DNA from: Oscillospiraceae bacterium
GTDB taxonomy: Bacteria > Bacillota > Clostridia > Oscillospirales > Acutalibacteraceae
Reading direction: 5' to 3'
NCBI GenBank assembly: GCA_015065785.1
Contig: SVPR01000010.1
Coordinates: forward strand, 1 to 64,000
DNA length: 64,000 nucleotides
Below are positions 31,320-41,974 of the stretch, piece by piece; within the stretch, counting starts at the first letter, position 1; each line of letters starts with the position of its first letter. The notes beneath the pieces were generated by a model. That model saw only the letters and a list, made by a program, of their open reading frames with translations, made no database searches and had not been told where the DNA came from. Made by a program: the position numbers and the translations under genes.

Positions 31320-33269
31320 ATGGAAAACGAAAAAAACAAAGACTTTACCAAAAATGAAAAGCAAAACAAAAAAGGCGGTAAAGCAAACAAAAAGAATAAA
31401 AAATTTAATAAATCTGAAAATAAAGCTCAAAAAAAGCAACGCAAAAGCACAAAACCTTTTAATAAAAGCAAAAAGCAAGGCGGTGGCAAAATGCCAATAG
31501 AGCAAAGCGTCGATTTACAAAACAACCAGAATCAGAAAAATAAAGGTTCAAGAAAAGCTGAGCAAAATAAAAAGAATAATCGTTACAGTAAAATTAAACC
31601 ACCGGTTAAAAATACCCCTGTAAAAATATCATTTTTAGGTGGACTTAACGAAGTCGGAAAAAATATGACTGTTTATGAGTATGAAAAAAGTATGCTCATA
31701 GTTGATTGCGGTCTGGCATTCCCTGAGTCTGACCAATTAGGTGTTGACTTTGTTATTCCTGATTTTTCTTTCGTTGAAAGAAATGCTGATAAAATAAAGG
31801 GTATTCTCATAACCCACGGTCATGAGGATCACATTGGTGCATTGTGCTATCTTCTTAAAAAGGTGAATGTACCGGTTTATGCAACACTTTTAACAGCAGG
31901 TCTTATTATGGGTAAGCTTTCTGAGCATAAGCTCGAAAAGACAGTTGATGTTAAAGTTATTAACCCTGGTGAAGAAATCCGTTTGGGTGATTTCAATGTT
32001 GAATTTATTCATGTGAATCACTCTATTCCCGGTGCAGTAGCTCTTGCTGTTAAATGTGACGCAGGTACTATTATTCAGACAGGTGACTTCAAAATTGACA
32101 CTAATCCTATAGATGGTGAAATTATAAATCTTTCCCGTTTTGCAGAATTAGGTAATGAGGGCGTTTTATGTCTTCTTTCAGACTCAACTAATGCAGAACA
32201 ACCCGGCTACACACAAAGTGAAAGTAAGGTTGGCGAAACCTTCGAGAGTCTTTTCTCAAAGGCGGGTAACAGAAGAATTATAATTGCAACCTTTGCTTCA
32301 AATATCCACAGAGTTCAACAAATTATAGATATTGCATCAAAAACAGGCAGAAAGGTAGCTCTTTCAGGCAGAAGCCTTGAAAATGTTACATCTATTGCAA
32401 GTGAGCTTGGTTATGTTCATATTCCTGACGGCACTTTAATCGGTATTGATGATATCAAAAAATATTCAGATGACAGACTTGTAATTATTACAACAGGTAG
32501 TCAGGGTGAACCAATGTCGGCACTTTCCAGAATGGCTTCAAAAAGTCACCGAAAGGTTGAAATCGGCTACAATGACTGCGTAATTATTTCTGCAAGACCT
32601 ATTCCGGGTAACGAAAAGACCGTTTATAAAGTAATAAATGATTTGCTCCGCTTAGGTGCGCAGGTCGTTTATGAAAAAATGTATGATGTCCATGTTTCAG
32701 GTCACGCCTGTCAGGAAGAGCTTAAAATTATGCTTTCTCTTGTTAAGCCTAAATATTTCATTCCTGTTCACGGTGAGCAGAAGCATTTGAGATACCACGC
32801 AAGACTTGCTGAAAGTGTAGGCGTACCACATAATAACATTGTTATTGCAGATAATGGCTACGAAATTTCTTTGAGTGAAGCGAATATTGCAGTTTCCGGA
32901 ACAGTAACTCACGGCAAGGTTTATGTTGACGGCTACGGAGTTGGTGATGTAGGCACAAGAGTTATGCGTGAAAGACAGCATTTGGGTACCGACGGTATTA
33001 TAATAATAGCTGCAACTATTGATGCGGCTTCAGGTGAGCTCGTAACAGGACCCGATATTGTTTCAAAGGGCTTTGTTTATGTTAAAGAGGCTGAGCTTTT
33101 AATGAGCGAAGCAGTTTCGCTTTCTATGAATGTTATAAATAGCTTCCCTCCATACAGCTTTGACTTGAATCAGATGACAAATAAGCTTCGTGACGAGGTT
33201 TCAAGGCTTATGTATGAAAGAACAAAGCGTAACCCTATGATTTTACCAATCATTATGGAGGTTTATTGA
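31320..33269 (+). CDS. rnj: ribonuclease J
   Basis: A 649-residue metallo-beta-lactamase/beta-CASP nuclease. The zinc motif HGHEDHIG is near residue 165, followed by further ligands in HSIPGA and TGDFKID, the beta-CASP region (ATFASNIHRVQQ, TGSQGEPMSAL) and the C-terminal SGHA and PVHGE motifs. The first 95 or so residues are an unusual Lys/Asn/Gln-rich low-complexity extension absent from Bacillus RNase J1, possibly for RNA or ribosome binding. RNase J processes and degrades mRNA from 5' ends. The ATG follows GGAGAGATT. Confidence 0.95.
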   Translation: MENEKNKDFTKNEKQNKKGGKANKKNKKFNKSENKAQKKQRKSTKPFNKSKKQGGGKMPIEQSVDLQNNQNQKNKGSRKAEQNKKNNRYSKIKPPVKNTPVKISFLGGLNEVGKNMTVYEYEKSMLIVDCGLAFPESDQLGVDFVIPDFSFVERNADKIKGILITHGHEDHIGALCYLLKKVNVPVYATLLTAGLIMGKLSEHKLEKTVDVKVINPGEEIRLGDFNVEFIHVNHSIPGAVALAVKCDAGTIIQTGDFKIDTNPIDGEIINLSRFAELGNEGVLCLLSDSTNAEQPGYTQSESKVGETFESLFSKAGNRRIIIATFASNIHRVQQIIDIASKTGRKVALSGRSLENVTSIASELGYVHIPDGTLIGIDDIKKYSDDRLVIITTGSQGEPMSALSRMASKSHRKVEIGYNDCVIISARPIPGNEKTVYKVINDLLRLGAQVVYEKMYDVHVSGHACQEELKIMLSLVKPKYFIPVHGEQKHLRYHARLAESVGVPHNNIVIADNGYEISLSEANIAVSGTVTHGKVYVDGYGVGDVGTRVMRERQHLGTDGIIIIAATIDAASGELVTGPDIVSKGFVYVKEAELLMSEAVSLSMNVINSFPPYSFDLNQMTNKLRDEVSRLMYERTKRNPMILPIIMEVY

Positions 33270-33313
33270 TAAAGTTATTGCTTTTATGCAATTTGTAATC
33301 AAGGAGAAAGATT

Positions 33314-35275
33314 ATGAAATTTAAAAGTTTGTTGTATCAGAACCCAATAGGCTTTTTGTCGGCAGCAGTGTTTTTACTTGTCGGTGTCGGCTTTGTGTTT
33401 ATTGATAGAAACGGTGCAATAGCTTCATTTATAGGCTTTGCAGTAATACTTGTTCTGAGTGTACTGTATTCAGTTTACAGCATTGCTTCAACCAAGAAGC
33501 TTGTTAAACAAATCAATAAGTCATTAAGAGGAGATATTAAAAATATTGATTCTTTCCCGCTTCCCACAGTGGTGTGTAATTCTTATGGTGGAATAGTCTG
33601 GTATAACAAGCTTTTTCTTTCAGATATTTTATCCGGCAGGGAGTCAAACGATTTTAAAATAACAGACTTCTTCAAGAAATTTTCATTTGATGACTTTTCT
33701 AATGAGGAGTCTGTTTGCACAGAGTATAATGACCGCTTTTACACTGTATTTACAACAAAGGTACATGATAAAAACAATCCTCTTCTTGCTATGTATTTTC
33801 TTGATGATACATATTTTAAAACAACCGAGAGGGAATATCTTTTAACAAGACCTTATGTTATGCACATTTTAGTTGATAATATAGACGAGCTTTACAGAAA
33901 ATATTCTGACAGTAAATTCGCACTTATTACCAGCGGAATTGAAAGCATTTTAGAGAAATGGCTTGAAAATCATAATGTGATATTCAAGAAAACGGCAAAC
34001 GGCAGATTTTTGGTAATCGGTGAAAAACGCAGTCTTGATGAATTGTGCAAGGAAAAATTTGAGGTTTTAAATGATGTCAGAGCATATAAATACGAAAACA
34101 CAGGAATCGGTGCGACGCTTTCAATAGGTGTTGGTACAGGTGAAGATGTTTTAGATTGTGAAAATCAGGCGAAGCGTGCTTTGGATTTAGCCTTGGGCAG
34201 AGGCGGTGACCAGTGCGCTGTATATATGAATGAAAGCTACACATTTTTCGGCGGTATGGCTAACCTTTCTAACAATAACTCAAAGGTTTCACCAAGGCAG
34301 ACCTCTGCAAGTATTTTAAGTGTAATCAAAAAGCATTCTAAAGTACTGATTATGGGACATAAGTTTTCAGATAATGACTCAATCGGTGCTGCAGTAGGTA
34401 TGGAATATTTTTGCCGTCAGAACGGCATCAATGCAAAAATTGTTGTTGATGAAAAAAATTCACTTGCAAAGCCGTTAATTAGTTATCTTGAAAACAATGG
34501 CTACGATAAATTTATTGACCAAGATGAAGCAGAACGCGTTTGTGACAGCAAAACCTTGGTTGTAATTGTCGATACCCATATCGTTTCGCTTTTAGAAAGT
34601 GAAAAGGTTTATAATGATAGTGGTACAAAAATTATAATCGACCACCACAGAAGATTGGCAAATCATATTGATGATGCTGAAATATTTTATCATTTACCGC
34701 TTTCATCTTCTGCTTGTGAAATGGTTGCAGAATTACTTGAGTATTCAACCACCAGAATGGATTTGCCACCTGAAATTGCGACGGCACTTCTGTCAGGTAT
34801 TGTGCTTGATACAAAGGATTATGTTTTAAAAACATCAAGAAGAACCTTTGAAGCAGCAGCTTACTTAAAGCAAAGCGGTGCAAATACGGTTGAGGTTAAA
34901 AAGCTTTTCGCGGTTAATCAGGAACAGATAAACGGCGAAAATGAAATTATAAAAAATGCTCTTACTTACAGAGATTGCATAATTTCAATAGCTGATAAGA
35001 AAATCGAAAATGCAAGAGTTGTAACTGCAAAAGCTGCTGACGATATGCTTAATATAAGTGGTGTTAAAGCATCATTTGTAATATCAAATATTAAAGACAA
35101 TTTAGTTAATATTTCGGCACGCTCTTTAGGTGAAGAGAATGTTCAGCTCATCACCGAAAAATTGGGCGGTGGCGGTCACAGTACAATGGCTGCTTGTCAA
35201 CTCGAAGATGTGTCTTTACAAGAAGCACTTGAAAAATTAAAGGGTGCAATAGACGAATATTACGAAGAAAAGTAA
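33314..35275 (+). CDS. gdpP: cyclic-di-AMP phosphodiesterase, GdpP type (DHH/DHHA1)
   Basis: A 653-residue protein with two membrane helices (about 12-55), a PAS-like region (about 75-165), a degenerate GGDEF domain (about 170-315), then the DHH domain. The DHH motifs are MGHKFSDNDSIG near 346, VDTH near 415 and IIDHHRR near 441; the DHHA1 motif GGGGHS is near 617. GdpP hydrolyses c-di-AMP and so affects potassium and cell-wall homeostasis. The gene order gdpP-rplI-dnaB is the one known from Bacillus. Confidence 0.95.
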   Translation: MKFKSLLYQNPIGFLSAAVFLLVGVGFVFIDRNGAIASFIGFAVILVLSVLYSVYSIASTKKLVKQINKSLRGDIKNIDSFPLPTVVCNSYGGIVWYNKLFLSDILSGRESNDFKITDFFKKFSFDDFSNEESVCTEYNDRFYTVFTTKVHDKNNPLLAMYFLDDTYFKTTEREYLLTRPYVMHILVDNIDELYRKYSDSKFALITSGIESILEKWLENHNVIFKKTANGRFLVIGEKRSLDELCKEKFEVLNDVRAYKYENTGIGATLSIGVGTGEDVLDCENQAKRALDLALGRGGDQCAVYMNESYTFFGGMANLSNNNSKVSPRQTSASILSVIKKHSKVLIMGHKFSDNDSIGAAVGMEYFCRQNGINAKIVVDEKNSLAKPLISYLENNGYDKFIDQDEAERVCDSKTLVVIVDTHIVSLLESEKVYNDSGTKIIIDHHRRLANHIDDAEIFYHLPLSSSACEMVAELLEYSTTRMDLPPEIATALLSGIVLDTKDYVLKTSRRTFEAAAYLKQSGANTVEVKKLFAVNQEQINGENEIIKNALTYRDCIISIADKKIENARVVTAKAADDMLNISGVKASFVISNIKDNLVNISARSLGEENVQLITEKLGGGGHSTMAACQLEDVSLQEALEKLKGAIDEYYEEK

Positions 35276-35288
35276 AGGAGAAATTAAA

Positions 35289-35732
35289 ATGGACGTAGTA
35301 TTAAACAGTGATGTAAAAGGTCTTGGAAAAAAAGGTGAAAAGGTAAGCGTTTCTGAGGGTTATGCAAGAAACTTTCTTTTTCCAAGAAAATTAGCAAGTG
35401 AAATAAATGCACAGCTTATTTCAGAGCTTAAAAACAAGGAATCTTCAGAAAAATTCAAAGCAGATGAAGAATTAAAAGCGGCAAAGCAAAATGCTGAAAA
35501 AATCAACGGTCAGACTATTGCTCTTAAAGCAAAGGGTGGCGCAAACGGTAAGCTTTTCGGCTCAATTACTGCAAAAGAAATTGCAGTTGAGGTTAATAAA
35601 AAATTTGGCATTACTGCAGATAAAAGAAAAATTTTAGTTGATGATATCAAAGCATTTGGTACATACAACGCACAGGTTAAGCTTCATCCGAAAGTAACTG
35701 CAGATTTTAAAGTACAAGTAACAGAATTATAA
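35289..35732 (+). CDS. rplI: 50S ribosomal protein L9
   Basis: A 147-residue L9 of normal length. It begins MDVVLNSDVKGLGKKGEKVSV (read in parts) and GYARNFLFPRKLA, the L9 signature that binds 23S rRNA, followed by the long connecting helix and a C-terminal globular domain. AAGGAGAAATTAAA precedes the ATG, 13 nt after gdpP. It is in the replication/translation operon with dnaB. Confidence 0.98.
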   Translation: MDVVLNSDVKGLGKKGEKVSVSEGYARNFLFPRKLASEINAQLISELKNKESSEKFKADEELKAAKQNAEKINGQTIALKAKGGANGKLFGSITAKEIAVEVNKKFGITADKRKILVDDIKAFGTYNAQVKLHPKVTADFKVQVTEL

Positions 35733-35769
35733 TTTATATTTAGTATATTTTCTAATTGGTGAAAAAGAT

Positions 35770-37149
35770 ATGGCAGAAAAAGATTTAACAACAACCAATG
35801 CTGATATTTATAAAGATAAATTCAGCTTCACTGCAGAGCAAGCAATTTTAGGCTCAGTTCTCATTGACCCTGAATGCTTGAGCCGTGTAATTTCTATTAT
35901 TACACCCGAAGCATTTTATTACCCTCAGCATAAAGAAATTTTTAAAGTTATGGTCACTCTTGACACTTTGGGCTCAAGAATTGACGCACTCGTAATTTTA
36001 GAAAGATTAAAAGAGCAGGGTATATTTGACGAAGAAACAGGTAAGAACTATTTAGCACAGTTGGCTCAAGCAGTACCATCAACGGCTAATGTTGAAAATT
36101 ATTGTAAAATTGTTCAGGATAATTTCTACATAAGAAGACTTATTGATATTTCTCAGGATACTATAGACTCAGCTTCATCAGGCGTTGAGGCAGATGTTTT
36201 ATTAGAATCAGCAGAACAAAGCATTTATAATCTTCGTAAGGGTAAATCTACAAGCTCAATTCAAAGACTCAGCGATGTTATCACAAATGAAGTTTATCCT
36301 ACACTTTCAAATATTACTTCTGAAAACGCTGAAGATTTCAAGGGTATTCCGACAGGCTTTTCAAAGCTCGATGAAATTATTTCAGGGCTTAACCGTTCAG
36401 ACCTTGTTTTAATTGGTGCCCGTCCTGCTATGGGTAAGACAAGCTTTGCTTTAAATATTGCCCGTAATGTTGGTATGACCGGTAAAAAAGTCGTTTTCTT
36501 CTCATTAGAAATGTCAAACGAGCAGTTGGCGTCCCGTGTTCTTTCTACCGAGGCTCGTGTTGAAAGCAACAAGCTTCGTTCAGGTAACATCAGTCAGGCA
36601 GAGTGGCAGCGTTTAGCAGAAGCTACAAATCTTTTAGCATCAAGATGTGAGCTTTATTTTGACGATACATCAACAATTACAGTTCCTGAAATTAAAGCTA
36701 AAATCAGAAGAATGAAAAATGTTGACTGTATTATTATTGACTACTTAGGTCTTATGCAGACTGCAGATAAAAATATTAAGGGTAATCGTGTTCAGGAAAT
36801 TACAGAAATTACCCGTAGTTTAAAGCTTTTAGCTAAAGATCTCAAAATTCCTGTAGTTGTTTGCTGTCAGCTTTCCCGTGGACCTGAAAAGAATGGTAAA
36901 GCTTCAAACAGACCAATGCTTTCTGACCTTCGTGACTCAGGTTCTATTGAGCAGGACGCAGATATTGTTATGATGCTTTACAGAGAGGGCTATTATAAAA
37001 ACGATAAGCAAAATGCTGAAGAAGTAGATATGTCACAAGCTGATGTTGATGTTGCTAAAAACCGTCACGGTCCAACAGAAAGAATTAAGCTTCACTGGGA
37101 CGGTCAGTTTACACTCTTCTCAACCCTGGAGTATCGTGATGAATACTGA
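35770..37149 (+). CDS. dnaB: replicative DNA helicase
   Basis: A 459-residue DnaB. The N-terminal primase-interacting helical domain spans about 15-120 and the RecA-like domain starts near 190. Walker A is GARPAMGKTS, Walker B is in CIIIDYLGLM, and the DnaB signature is CCQLSRGPE followed by SDLRDSGSIEQDADIV. No intein is present. It unwinds DNA at the replication fork as a hexamer. Its last 11 bases overlap the tilS start, which suggests coupled translation. Confidence 0.98.
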   Translation: MAEKDLTTTNADIYKDKFSFTAEQAILGSVLIDPECLSRVISIITPEAFYYPQHKEIFKVMVTLDTLGSRIDALVILERLKEQGIFDEETGKNYLAQLAQAVPSTANVENYCKIVQDNFYIRRLIDISQDTIDSASSGVEADVLLESAEQSIYNLRKGKSTSSIQRLSDVITNEVYPTLSNITSENAEDFKGIPTGFSKLDEIISGLNRSDLVLIGARPAMGKTSFALNIARNVGMTGKKVVFFSLEMSNEQLASRVLSTEARVESNKLRSGNISQAEWQRLAEATNLLASRCELYFDDTSTITVPEIKAKIRRMKNVDCIIIDYLGLMQTADKNIKGNRVQEITEITRSLKLLAKDLKIPVVVCCQLSRGPEKNGKASNRPMLSDLRDSGSIEQDADIVMMLYREGYYKNDKQNAEEVDMSQADVDVAKNRHGPTERIKLHWDGQFTLFSTLEYRDEY

Positions 37150-38527
37150 TAATTCATTAGTTTACGAAAAAGCAAAAAAGGCAATAGAGAAATATGCAAT
37201 GCTGAAAAAGGGGAGCAAGGTTATTGTCGGGCTTTCTGGCGGTGCAGATTCTGTTTGCCTTTTGCATTTTCTTAATTCAATAAAAAATGAATATGATTTG
37301 ACTATTGTTTCTGCTCATATAAATCACGGAATTCGTGGTGACGAAGCAGATAATGATGCCCGTTTTTCAAGAGAGCTTTCTGAAAGCCTGAATATAGAAT
37401 TTAAGCTTTTGGAGGTTGATTGTATAAAAGAGGCAAAAGAAAATAACGAAACCGTTGAAGAAGCAGGGCGAAGAATTCGTTATGAATTTTTTTCTTCACT
37501 TGCAGATGGCGAAAATTCTGTTATTGCTACTGCTCATAACAGTAATGATAATATGGAAACTGTTATTTTCAATCTTACCCGTGGGGCTTCTTTAAGCGGC
37601 GCAAAGGGTATTCCTCCAAAGCGTGAAAATATTATAAGACCGCTTATTTTTTGCAGCCGTGAAGAAATTGAAGAATATTGCAAAGGAAATTCATTATCTT
37701 TTGTTACCGATAGTACAAATTTAAGTGATGACTACACGAGAAACAAAATTCGTCATCTTGTTATACCTGAATTGAAGAGAATAAACAGTAATGCAGAAGC
37801 TGCTTTTTCCCGTTTTTCTGAAAGTGTCAGAAGTGATGCAGAATATTTAGATGAATTAGCACAGGAGGCTTTTAAAAAAGCAGAAATAAACGAGAATTCT
37901 TATAGCGTCAGTGTTTTGAATTCATTCCATAAAGCAATTAAAAACAGAGTTATTTTTAAAGCAATAGAGAAATTTTCAGGCGAAACACCTGACAGTAAAA
38001 AAATACAGGCAGTTTTTGATTGCATAGATGGAAATTCTAAAATTCAGCTTTACAAAAATTGTTATGCGGAAACAAAAAACGGTGTTTTAAAGCTTTTTAG
38101 TGATGTCAATAATATATGTGAAAAGAAAGAAAAAATTGAATTGCCTGAAAAGGTTTTTAATTGTGAATTCAAGGGTTATTCAATAAAAAGCGAGCTTTAT
38201 GAAAATATTTCACAAAAAGTTAATGATTTACTATTGGATAATTTAATAGATTGTGATACAATATATGGAAATTTGGTTTTAAGAACTCGTGAAGAGGGTG
38301 ACAAAATCACACTTCGCAAAAGGAATGTTACTAAAACCTTAAAAAAACTTTTTATTGAAGAAAATATTCCAAAAGAAGAAAGAGAAAAAATTCCTGTTAT
38401 TGCGGATGATAACGGAGTTGTGTGGGTTTTCGGTTTTGGCGTTAATAAGAAAAATGCAAAAACTGAAAACACGAAAAATATATTGTCTGTGAAGGGCGAG
38501 AAATATGGTTTCACAAAAAATGAATGA
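37139..38527 (+). CDS. tilS: tRNA(Ile)-lysidine synthase
   Basis: A 462-residue protein from the ATG at 37139, inside the end of dnaB. The PP-loop SGGADS (about 34) binds ATP, followed by the [12 protein letters not shown] and [10 protein letters not shown] motifs of TilS. A TilS-type C-terminal domain is at about 385-455 ([18 protein letters not shown], read in parts). It converts C34 of the tRNA-Ile CAU anticodon to lysidine. Its end overlaps the next gene, as in many Firmicutes tilS-hpt-ftsH clusters. Confidence 0.96.
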   Translation: MNTDNSLVYEKAKKAIEKYAMLKKGSKVIVGLSGGADSVCLLHFLNSIKNEYDLTIVSAHINHGIRGDEADNDARFSRELSESLNIEFKLLEVDCIKEAKENNETVEEAGRRIRYEFFSSLADGENSVIATAHNSNDNMETVIFNLTRGASLSGAKGIPPKRENIIRPLIFCSREEIEEYCKGNSLSFVTDSTNLSDDYTRNKIRHLVIPELKRINSNAEAAFSRFSESVRSDAEYLDELAQEAFKKAEINENSYSVSVLNSFHKAIKNRVIFKAIEKFSGETPDSKKIQAVFDCIDGNSKIQLYKNCYAETKNGVLKLFSDVNNICEKKEKIELPEKVFNCEFKGYSIKSELYENISQKVNDLLLDNLIDCDTIYGNLVLRTREEGDKITLRKRNVTKTLKKLFIEENIPKEEREKIPVIADDNGVVWVFGFGVNKKNAKTENTKNILSVKGEKYGFTKNE

Positions 38528-39065
38528 GGATATTAAAAAAGTTCTTATTGACGAAAATGAGCTTAATGCTGTTGTAAAACGCTTAGGCGAACAGATAACT
38601 GCAGATTACAAAGGCAAAGAGGTTCTTTTAATCGGTATTTTAAAGGGTTCAGTTATTTTTATGGCAGACCTTATGAGAGCGATTGATTTGCCTTGCAATA
38701 TTGATTTTATGGCAGTTTCAAGCTATGGCAGCGGAACAGAAAGCTCCGGCAGAGTCAAAATCAATAAGGATTTGGATAATGATATAAAGGATAAAGATAT
38801 AATCATTATCGAAGATATTTTAGATAGTGGTAAAACTCTTTATTATATAAGAGATATTCTCTCCGCAAGAAAACCGGCTTCAATAAAAATCTGCACTCTT
38901 TTCGATAAACCTGAAAGACGCGAGGCTGACATTAAGGCAGATTATGTTGGTTCATTAGTGCCAAATGAATTCATTGTAGGCTATGGCTTGGATTATTCTG
39001 AATATTACAGAAATTTGCCATTTATAGGCGTACTTAAAGAAAGTGTTTATGAGAATAATAACTAA
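38505..39065 (+). CDS. hpt: hypoxanthine phosphoribosyltransferase
   Basis: A 186-residue purine salvage enzyme. The PRPP-binding motif [14 protein letters not shown] (about 98-111), the flexible-loop [11 protein letters not shown] and the GILKGS loop are present. The ATG at 38505 has AAGGGCGAG close upstream; a second ATG at 38520 would give MNEDIKK. It overlaps the end of tilS by 23 nt and precedes ftsH, the conserved tilS-hpt-ftsH order. Confidence 0.96.
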   Translation: MVSQKMNEDIKKVLIDENELNAVVKRLGEQITADYKGKEVLLIGILKGSVIFMADLMRAIDLPCNIDFMAVSSYGSGTESSGRVKINKDLDNDIKDKDIIIIEDILDSGKTLYYIRDILSARKPASIKICTLFDKPERREADIKADYVGSLVPNEFIVGYGLDYSEYYRNLPFIGVLKESVYENNN

Positions 39066-39154
39066 TATAAGCATTTGTGTTAGTTTTATTTATAAAATAA
39101 AAAGCAAATAAAAGTAGGTGACTTACTATTAAATTCAATGATAAGCTCAAGGCA

Positions 39155-41146
39155 GTGTTGCCTTATATTCTTATTCCTTTAATGGTTTTCGGTTTAATTT
39201 TTCTTTATTCCGGTTCGGGCTCAACAGAAAAATTAGAATATTATCAGGTAATTGAATTATTTGATAAAGGCGAAGTCAGTGAATACGAATTAAACATAGG
39301 TACAGGTGCTCTTACCTATACACTTAATGACAGTAGCAAGGGAAGATATTCTGTCCCGAATGTCAGTATGTTTATTAATGATATTCACGAGGATGTAGTC
39401 GAATATAACCGTGAGAATCCTGACACACCAATTAAATATAACTATGTTTCAGGTGCGTCATATTCATTTTGGCTTCAGATAATTCCTGTTGCACTTTGTG
39501 TTATTGCTGCAATTGCATTTGGATTTATTTTTATGAAGAAAATGAATAATTCCATTACAAGCGAAAACAACAGGGCAATGGGCTTTGGTAAAGCAAGAGT
39601 TAAATTCGGTGCCGATGAAAAAAGAAAAACAACCTTTGATAAGGTTGCAGGTGCCGATGAAGAAAAAGAAGAATTACAAGAAATTGTTGAGTTCTTAAGA
39701 GACCCGCAAAAGTTTACAGATCTTGGCGCGAGAATTCCTAAAGGTGTTCTTTTAGTTGGCCCTCCGGGTACAGGTAAAACTCTTTTGGCTCGTGCTGTTG
39801 CAGGCGAAGCAGATGTACCATTCTTCTCAATTTCGGGTTCTGACTTCGTTGAAATGTATGTCGGCGTTGGTGCTTCCCGTGTCCGTGACCTTTTCGACCA
39901 GGCAAAGAAAAGCTCACCATCAATTATTTTTATTGATGAAATTGATGCTGTAGGTCGTCACAGAGGTGCAGGTATGGGTGGCGGCCACGATGAAAGAGAG
40001 CAGACTTTAAACCAATTACTCGTTGAAATGGACGGCTTCGGCAACAATGAGGGTGTAATTATTATTGCAGCTACAAACCGTGCTGATATATTAGACCCTG
40101 CACTTTTAAGACCTGGTCGTTTTGACAGACGCGTTACAGTTGGTCGCCCTGACTTGAAGGGTAGAGAAGAAATTTTAAAGGTACACGCAAAAAATAAACC
40201 ACTCGCACCGGATGTTGACTTAAAGAGCATTGCTCACGGTACAATTGGTTTTGTTGGTGCAGACCTTGAAAATCTTCTTAACGAAGCAGCACTTTTAGCT
40301 GCAAAGCGTAATAAAAAAGCAATTACAATGGTAGAAATCGACGAAGCGACAATTAAGGTTGAAGTCGGTGCTGAAAAGAAATCACACAGAATTACAGAAA
40401 AGGATAAGAGAATTACTGCATACCACGAAGCAGGTCACGCAGTTTCTGCTTATTACCTTGAACACTGTGAGCCTGTTTATGAAATTTCTATTATACCTCG
40501 CGGTATGGCAGGCGGTTACACTCTTTACAGACAACAAGAGGATACTGCTCATATGCTCAAATCTGCAATGATTGACAGAATTGTTACATCAATGGGTGGT
40601 AGAGTTGCAGAACAAATCACTTTTGGTGATATTTCAACAGGTGCTTCGCAGGATATTTCAACCTCAACAGATATTGCTCGTTCAATGGTTACCCGTTACG
40701 GTATGAGTGAAAAGTTAGGTCCTGTGCTCTATGGTAAGGATAACGACGAAGTATTCTTAGGTATGGATTACAGCCACACAAAGAACTACTCAGAAGCTTA
40801 TGCTAATACTATTGATGATGAAGTTAAAAGAATTCTTACAGAGTGCTACAATAAGTGCGAACAGCTTCTTACAGAGCATAATGACAAGCTCGTTCTTATT
40901 GCAGAAACACTTATTAAGAAAGAAAAAATCAATGGTGCTCGTTTCTTGGAGCTTATGGATGAAAACTATGACCCTGAGAACGATAAAGAAGACGAGGAAA
41001 TTAAAGAAGATACAACCCCAAATGACCAGGAAAAAACAGAAGAAGCTGCTACTGAAATGGCAGATGAGGCTGTTAATGTAACAGAAAATCCTGTTCCATC
41101 AGTTACTGAAGAAGTAATTGATGGTGAAGATAAGCAGGAGGAATAA
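39155..41146 (+). CDS. ftsH: ATP-dependent zinc metalloprotease FtsH
   Basis: An approximately 663-residue membrane protease with N-terminal helices at about 2-20 and 110-128, an AAA module with Walker A GPPGTGKT (near 203), Walker [12 protein letters not shown] and the arginine finger region RPGRFDRR, and the zinc site HEAGH (near 425). The C-terminus has a Glu/Asp-rich tail (about 605-663). The start is uncertain: the GTG given here lacks a good ribosome site, while an ATT at 39128, six bases after AGGTGA, would add MKFNDKLKA and resemble other clostridial FtsH. It degrades misassembled membrane proteins. Confidence 0.96.
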   Translation: MLPYILIPLMVFGLIFLYSGSGSTEKLEYYQVIELFDKGEVSEYELNIGTGALTYTLNDSSKGRYSVPNVSMFINDIHEDVVEYNRENPDTPIKYNYVSGASYSFWLQIIPVALCVIAAIAFGFIFMKKMNNSITSENNRAMGFGKARVKFGADEKRKTTFDKVAGADEEKEELQEIVEFLRDPQKFTDLGARIPKGVLLVGPPGTGKTLLARAVAGEADVPFFSISGSDFVEMYVGVGASRVRDLFDQAKKSSPSIIFIDEIDAVGRHRGAGMGGGHDEREQTLNQLLVEMDGFGNNEGVIIIAATNRADILDPALLRPGRFDRRVTVGRPDLKGREEILKVHAKNKPLAPDVDLKSIAHGTIGFVGADLENLLNEAALLAAKRNKKAITMVEIDEATIKVEVGAEKKSHRITEKDKRITAYHEAGHAVSAYYLEHCEPVYEISIIPRGMAGGYTLYRQQEDTAHMLKSAMIDRIVTSMGGRVAEQITFGDISTGASQDISTSTDIARSMVTRYGMSEKLGPVLYGKDNDEVFLGMDYSHTKNYSEAYANTIDDEVKRILTECYNKCEQLLTEHNDKLVLIAETLIKKEKINGARFLELMDENYDPENDKEDEEIKEDTTPNDQEKTEEAATEMADEAVNVTENPVPSVTEEVIDGEDKQEE

Positions 41147-41176
41147 ACACTTTTTTAGCAGTCTGATTGCTATGTG

Positions 41177-41205
41177 TTGACATCTGAAAATTTAACAACT
41201 ATAAT
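41177..41205 (+). promoter_or_regulatory. consensus promoter of the MNT/HEPN pair
   Basis: TTGACA (41177-41182) and TATAAT (41200-41205), exact matches 17 bp apart, 33 bp before the MNT start. The strength suggests constant expression of the toxin-antitoxin pair. Confidence 0.75.
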
Positions 41206-41238
41206 ATAATTAGAAAATGGTGAAAGGGGTGTCGTTTA

Positions 41239-41580
41239 ATGTGTACAAGAAACCAGTTGTTTGATATAACAGCGAAGATTGCTCAGCTTTCAAAAAACAT
41301 TTTTGGCAATAAGCTTGAAGTTGTTCTTCTCTATGGCTCCTATGCAAGAGGGGAAGAAACAAGTGAATCTGATGTTGACATTATGGTTTTGGCAAATATA
41401 CCGAAAGAGGAACTTTCTTTGTATAAAAAGCCATTTATCGCTTTGACATCTGAATTAGGGCTTTTGTATGATGTTGTTATTACTGTTACATTAAAAGACA
41501 CCGAGACTTTTAATCGTTATCTTGATGCTGTTCCTTTTTACAGTTCGGTGAAGCGGGAGGGGATAAAGATTGCTGTCTGA
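41239..41580 (+). CDS. MNT-type nucleotidyltransferase antitoxin
   Basis: A 113-residue minimal nucleotidyltransferase. The motif GS-x10-DxD is complete (Gly33-Ser34 in LYGSYARG, Asp45 and Asp47 in SDVDIMV). In MNT/HEPN (MntA/HepT) pairs this protein silences the HEPN RNase by adding AMP to it. AAAGGGG precedes the ATG. Its last 11 bases overlap the next gene, so the two are translationally coupled. A housekeeping nucleotidyltransferase role is less likely given this partner. Confidence 0.88.
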   Translation: MCTRNQLFDITAKIAQLSKNIFGNKLEVVLLYGSYARGEETSESDVDIMVLANIPKEELSLYKKPFIALTSELGLLYDVVITVTLKDTETFNRYLDAVPFYSSVKREGIKIAV

Positions 41581-41968
41581 AGAAAAAATCAGTTTATCAA
41601 AAACCCGTCTTGATATTGCAAAAGAAAGAGTTTTTTTCGCAGAGGAAATTTTAAATCTTGGTGATTATAAAACAGTTGCCAATCGTTCATATTATGCAAT
41701 ATTTTCTGCTATGCGTGCAGTTTTGGCGTTGGATGGTTTCGATTCTAAAAAACATTCTGGCATAATTGCTGAATTCAGAAAGAATTATTTAAAAACTGGA
41801 GTTTTAAATAAAGACCTATCTTTGATTATTGATTCACTTGTAGAAATTCGTCAGGGTAGTGATTATGATGATTTTTACATTGTATCAAAAGAAGAAGTTA
41901 AAGAACAACTCAAAAACGCAAAGGAATTTATAAAAGAAGTTGAAAGTTTTCTGAAAACAAAATATTAA
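41570..41968 (+). CDS. HEPN domain protein (UPF0332-type toxin)
   Basis: A 132-residue helical protein of the HEPN superfamily, with the UPF0332 signature NRSYYAIFSAMRAVL (38-52) and the catalytic-position motif RQGSDYDDFY starting at Arg94. The canonical RxxxxH histidine is replaced (SDY), a variant seen in this subfamily. It starts with TTG at 41570, seven bases after GGGAGGGG and inside the MNT gene. It is predicted to be an RNase toxin modified by the MNT partner; whether it is active without the His cannot be told. Confidence 0.85.
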   Translation: MLSEEKISLSKTRLDIAKERVFFAEEILNLGDYKTVANRSYYAIFSAMRAVLALDGFDSKKHSGIIAEFRKNYLKTGVLNKDLSLIIDSLVEIRQGSDYDDFYIVSKEEVKEQLKNAKEFIKEVESFLKTKY

Positions 41969-41974
41969 ATAAGT

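Noticed and set aside
31240..31500. 86-residue Lys-rich plus-strand ORF before and within rnj
   Set aside because: Wrong frame of the Lys-rich rnj start; includes the leader hairpin and has no ribosome site.
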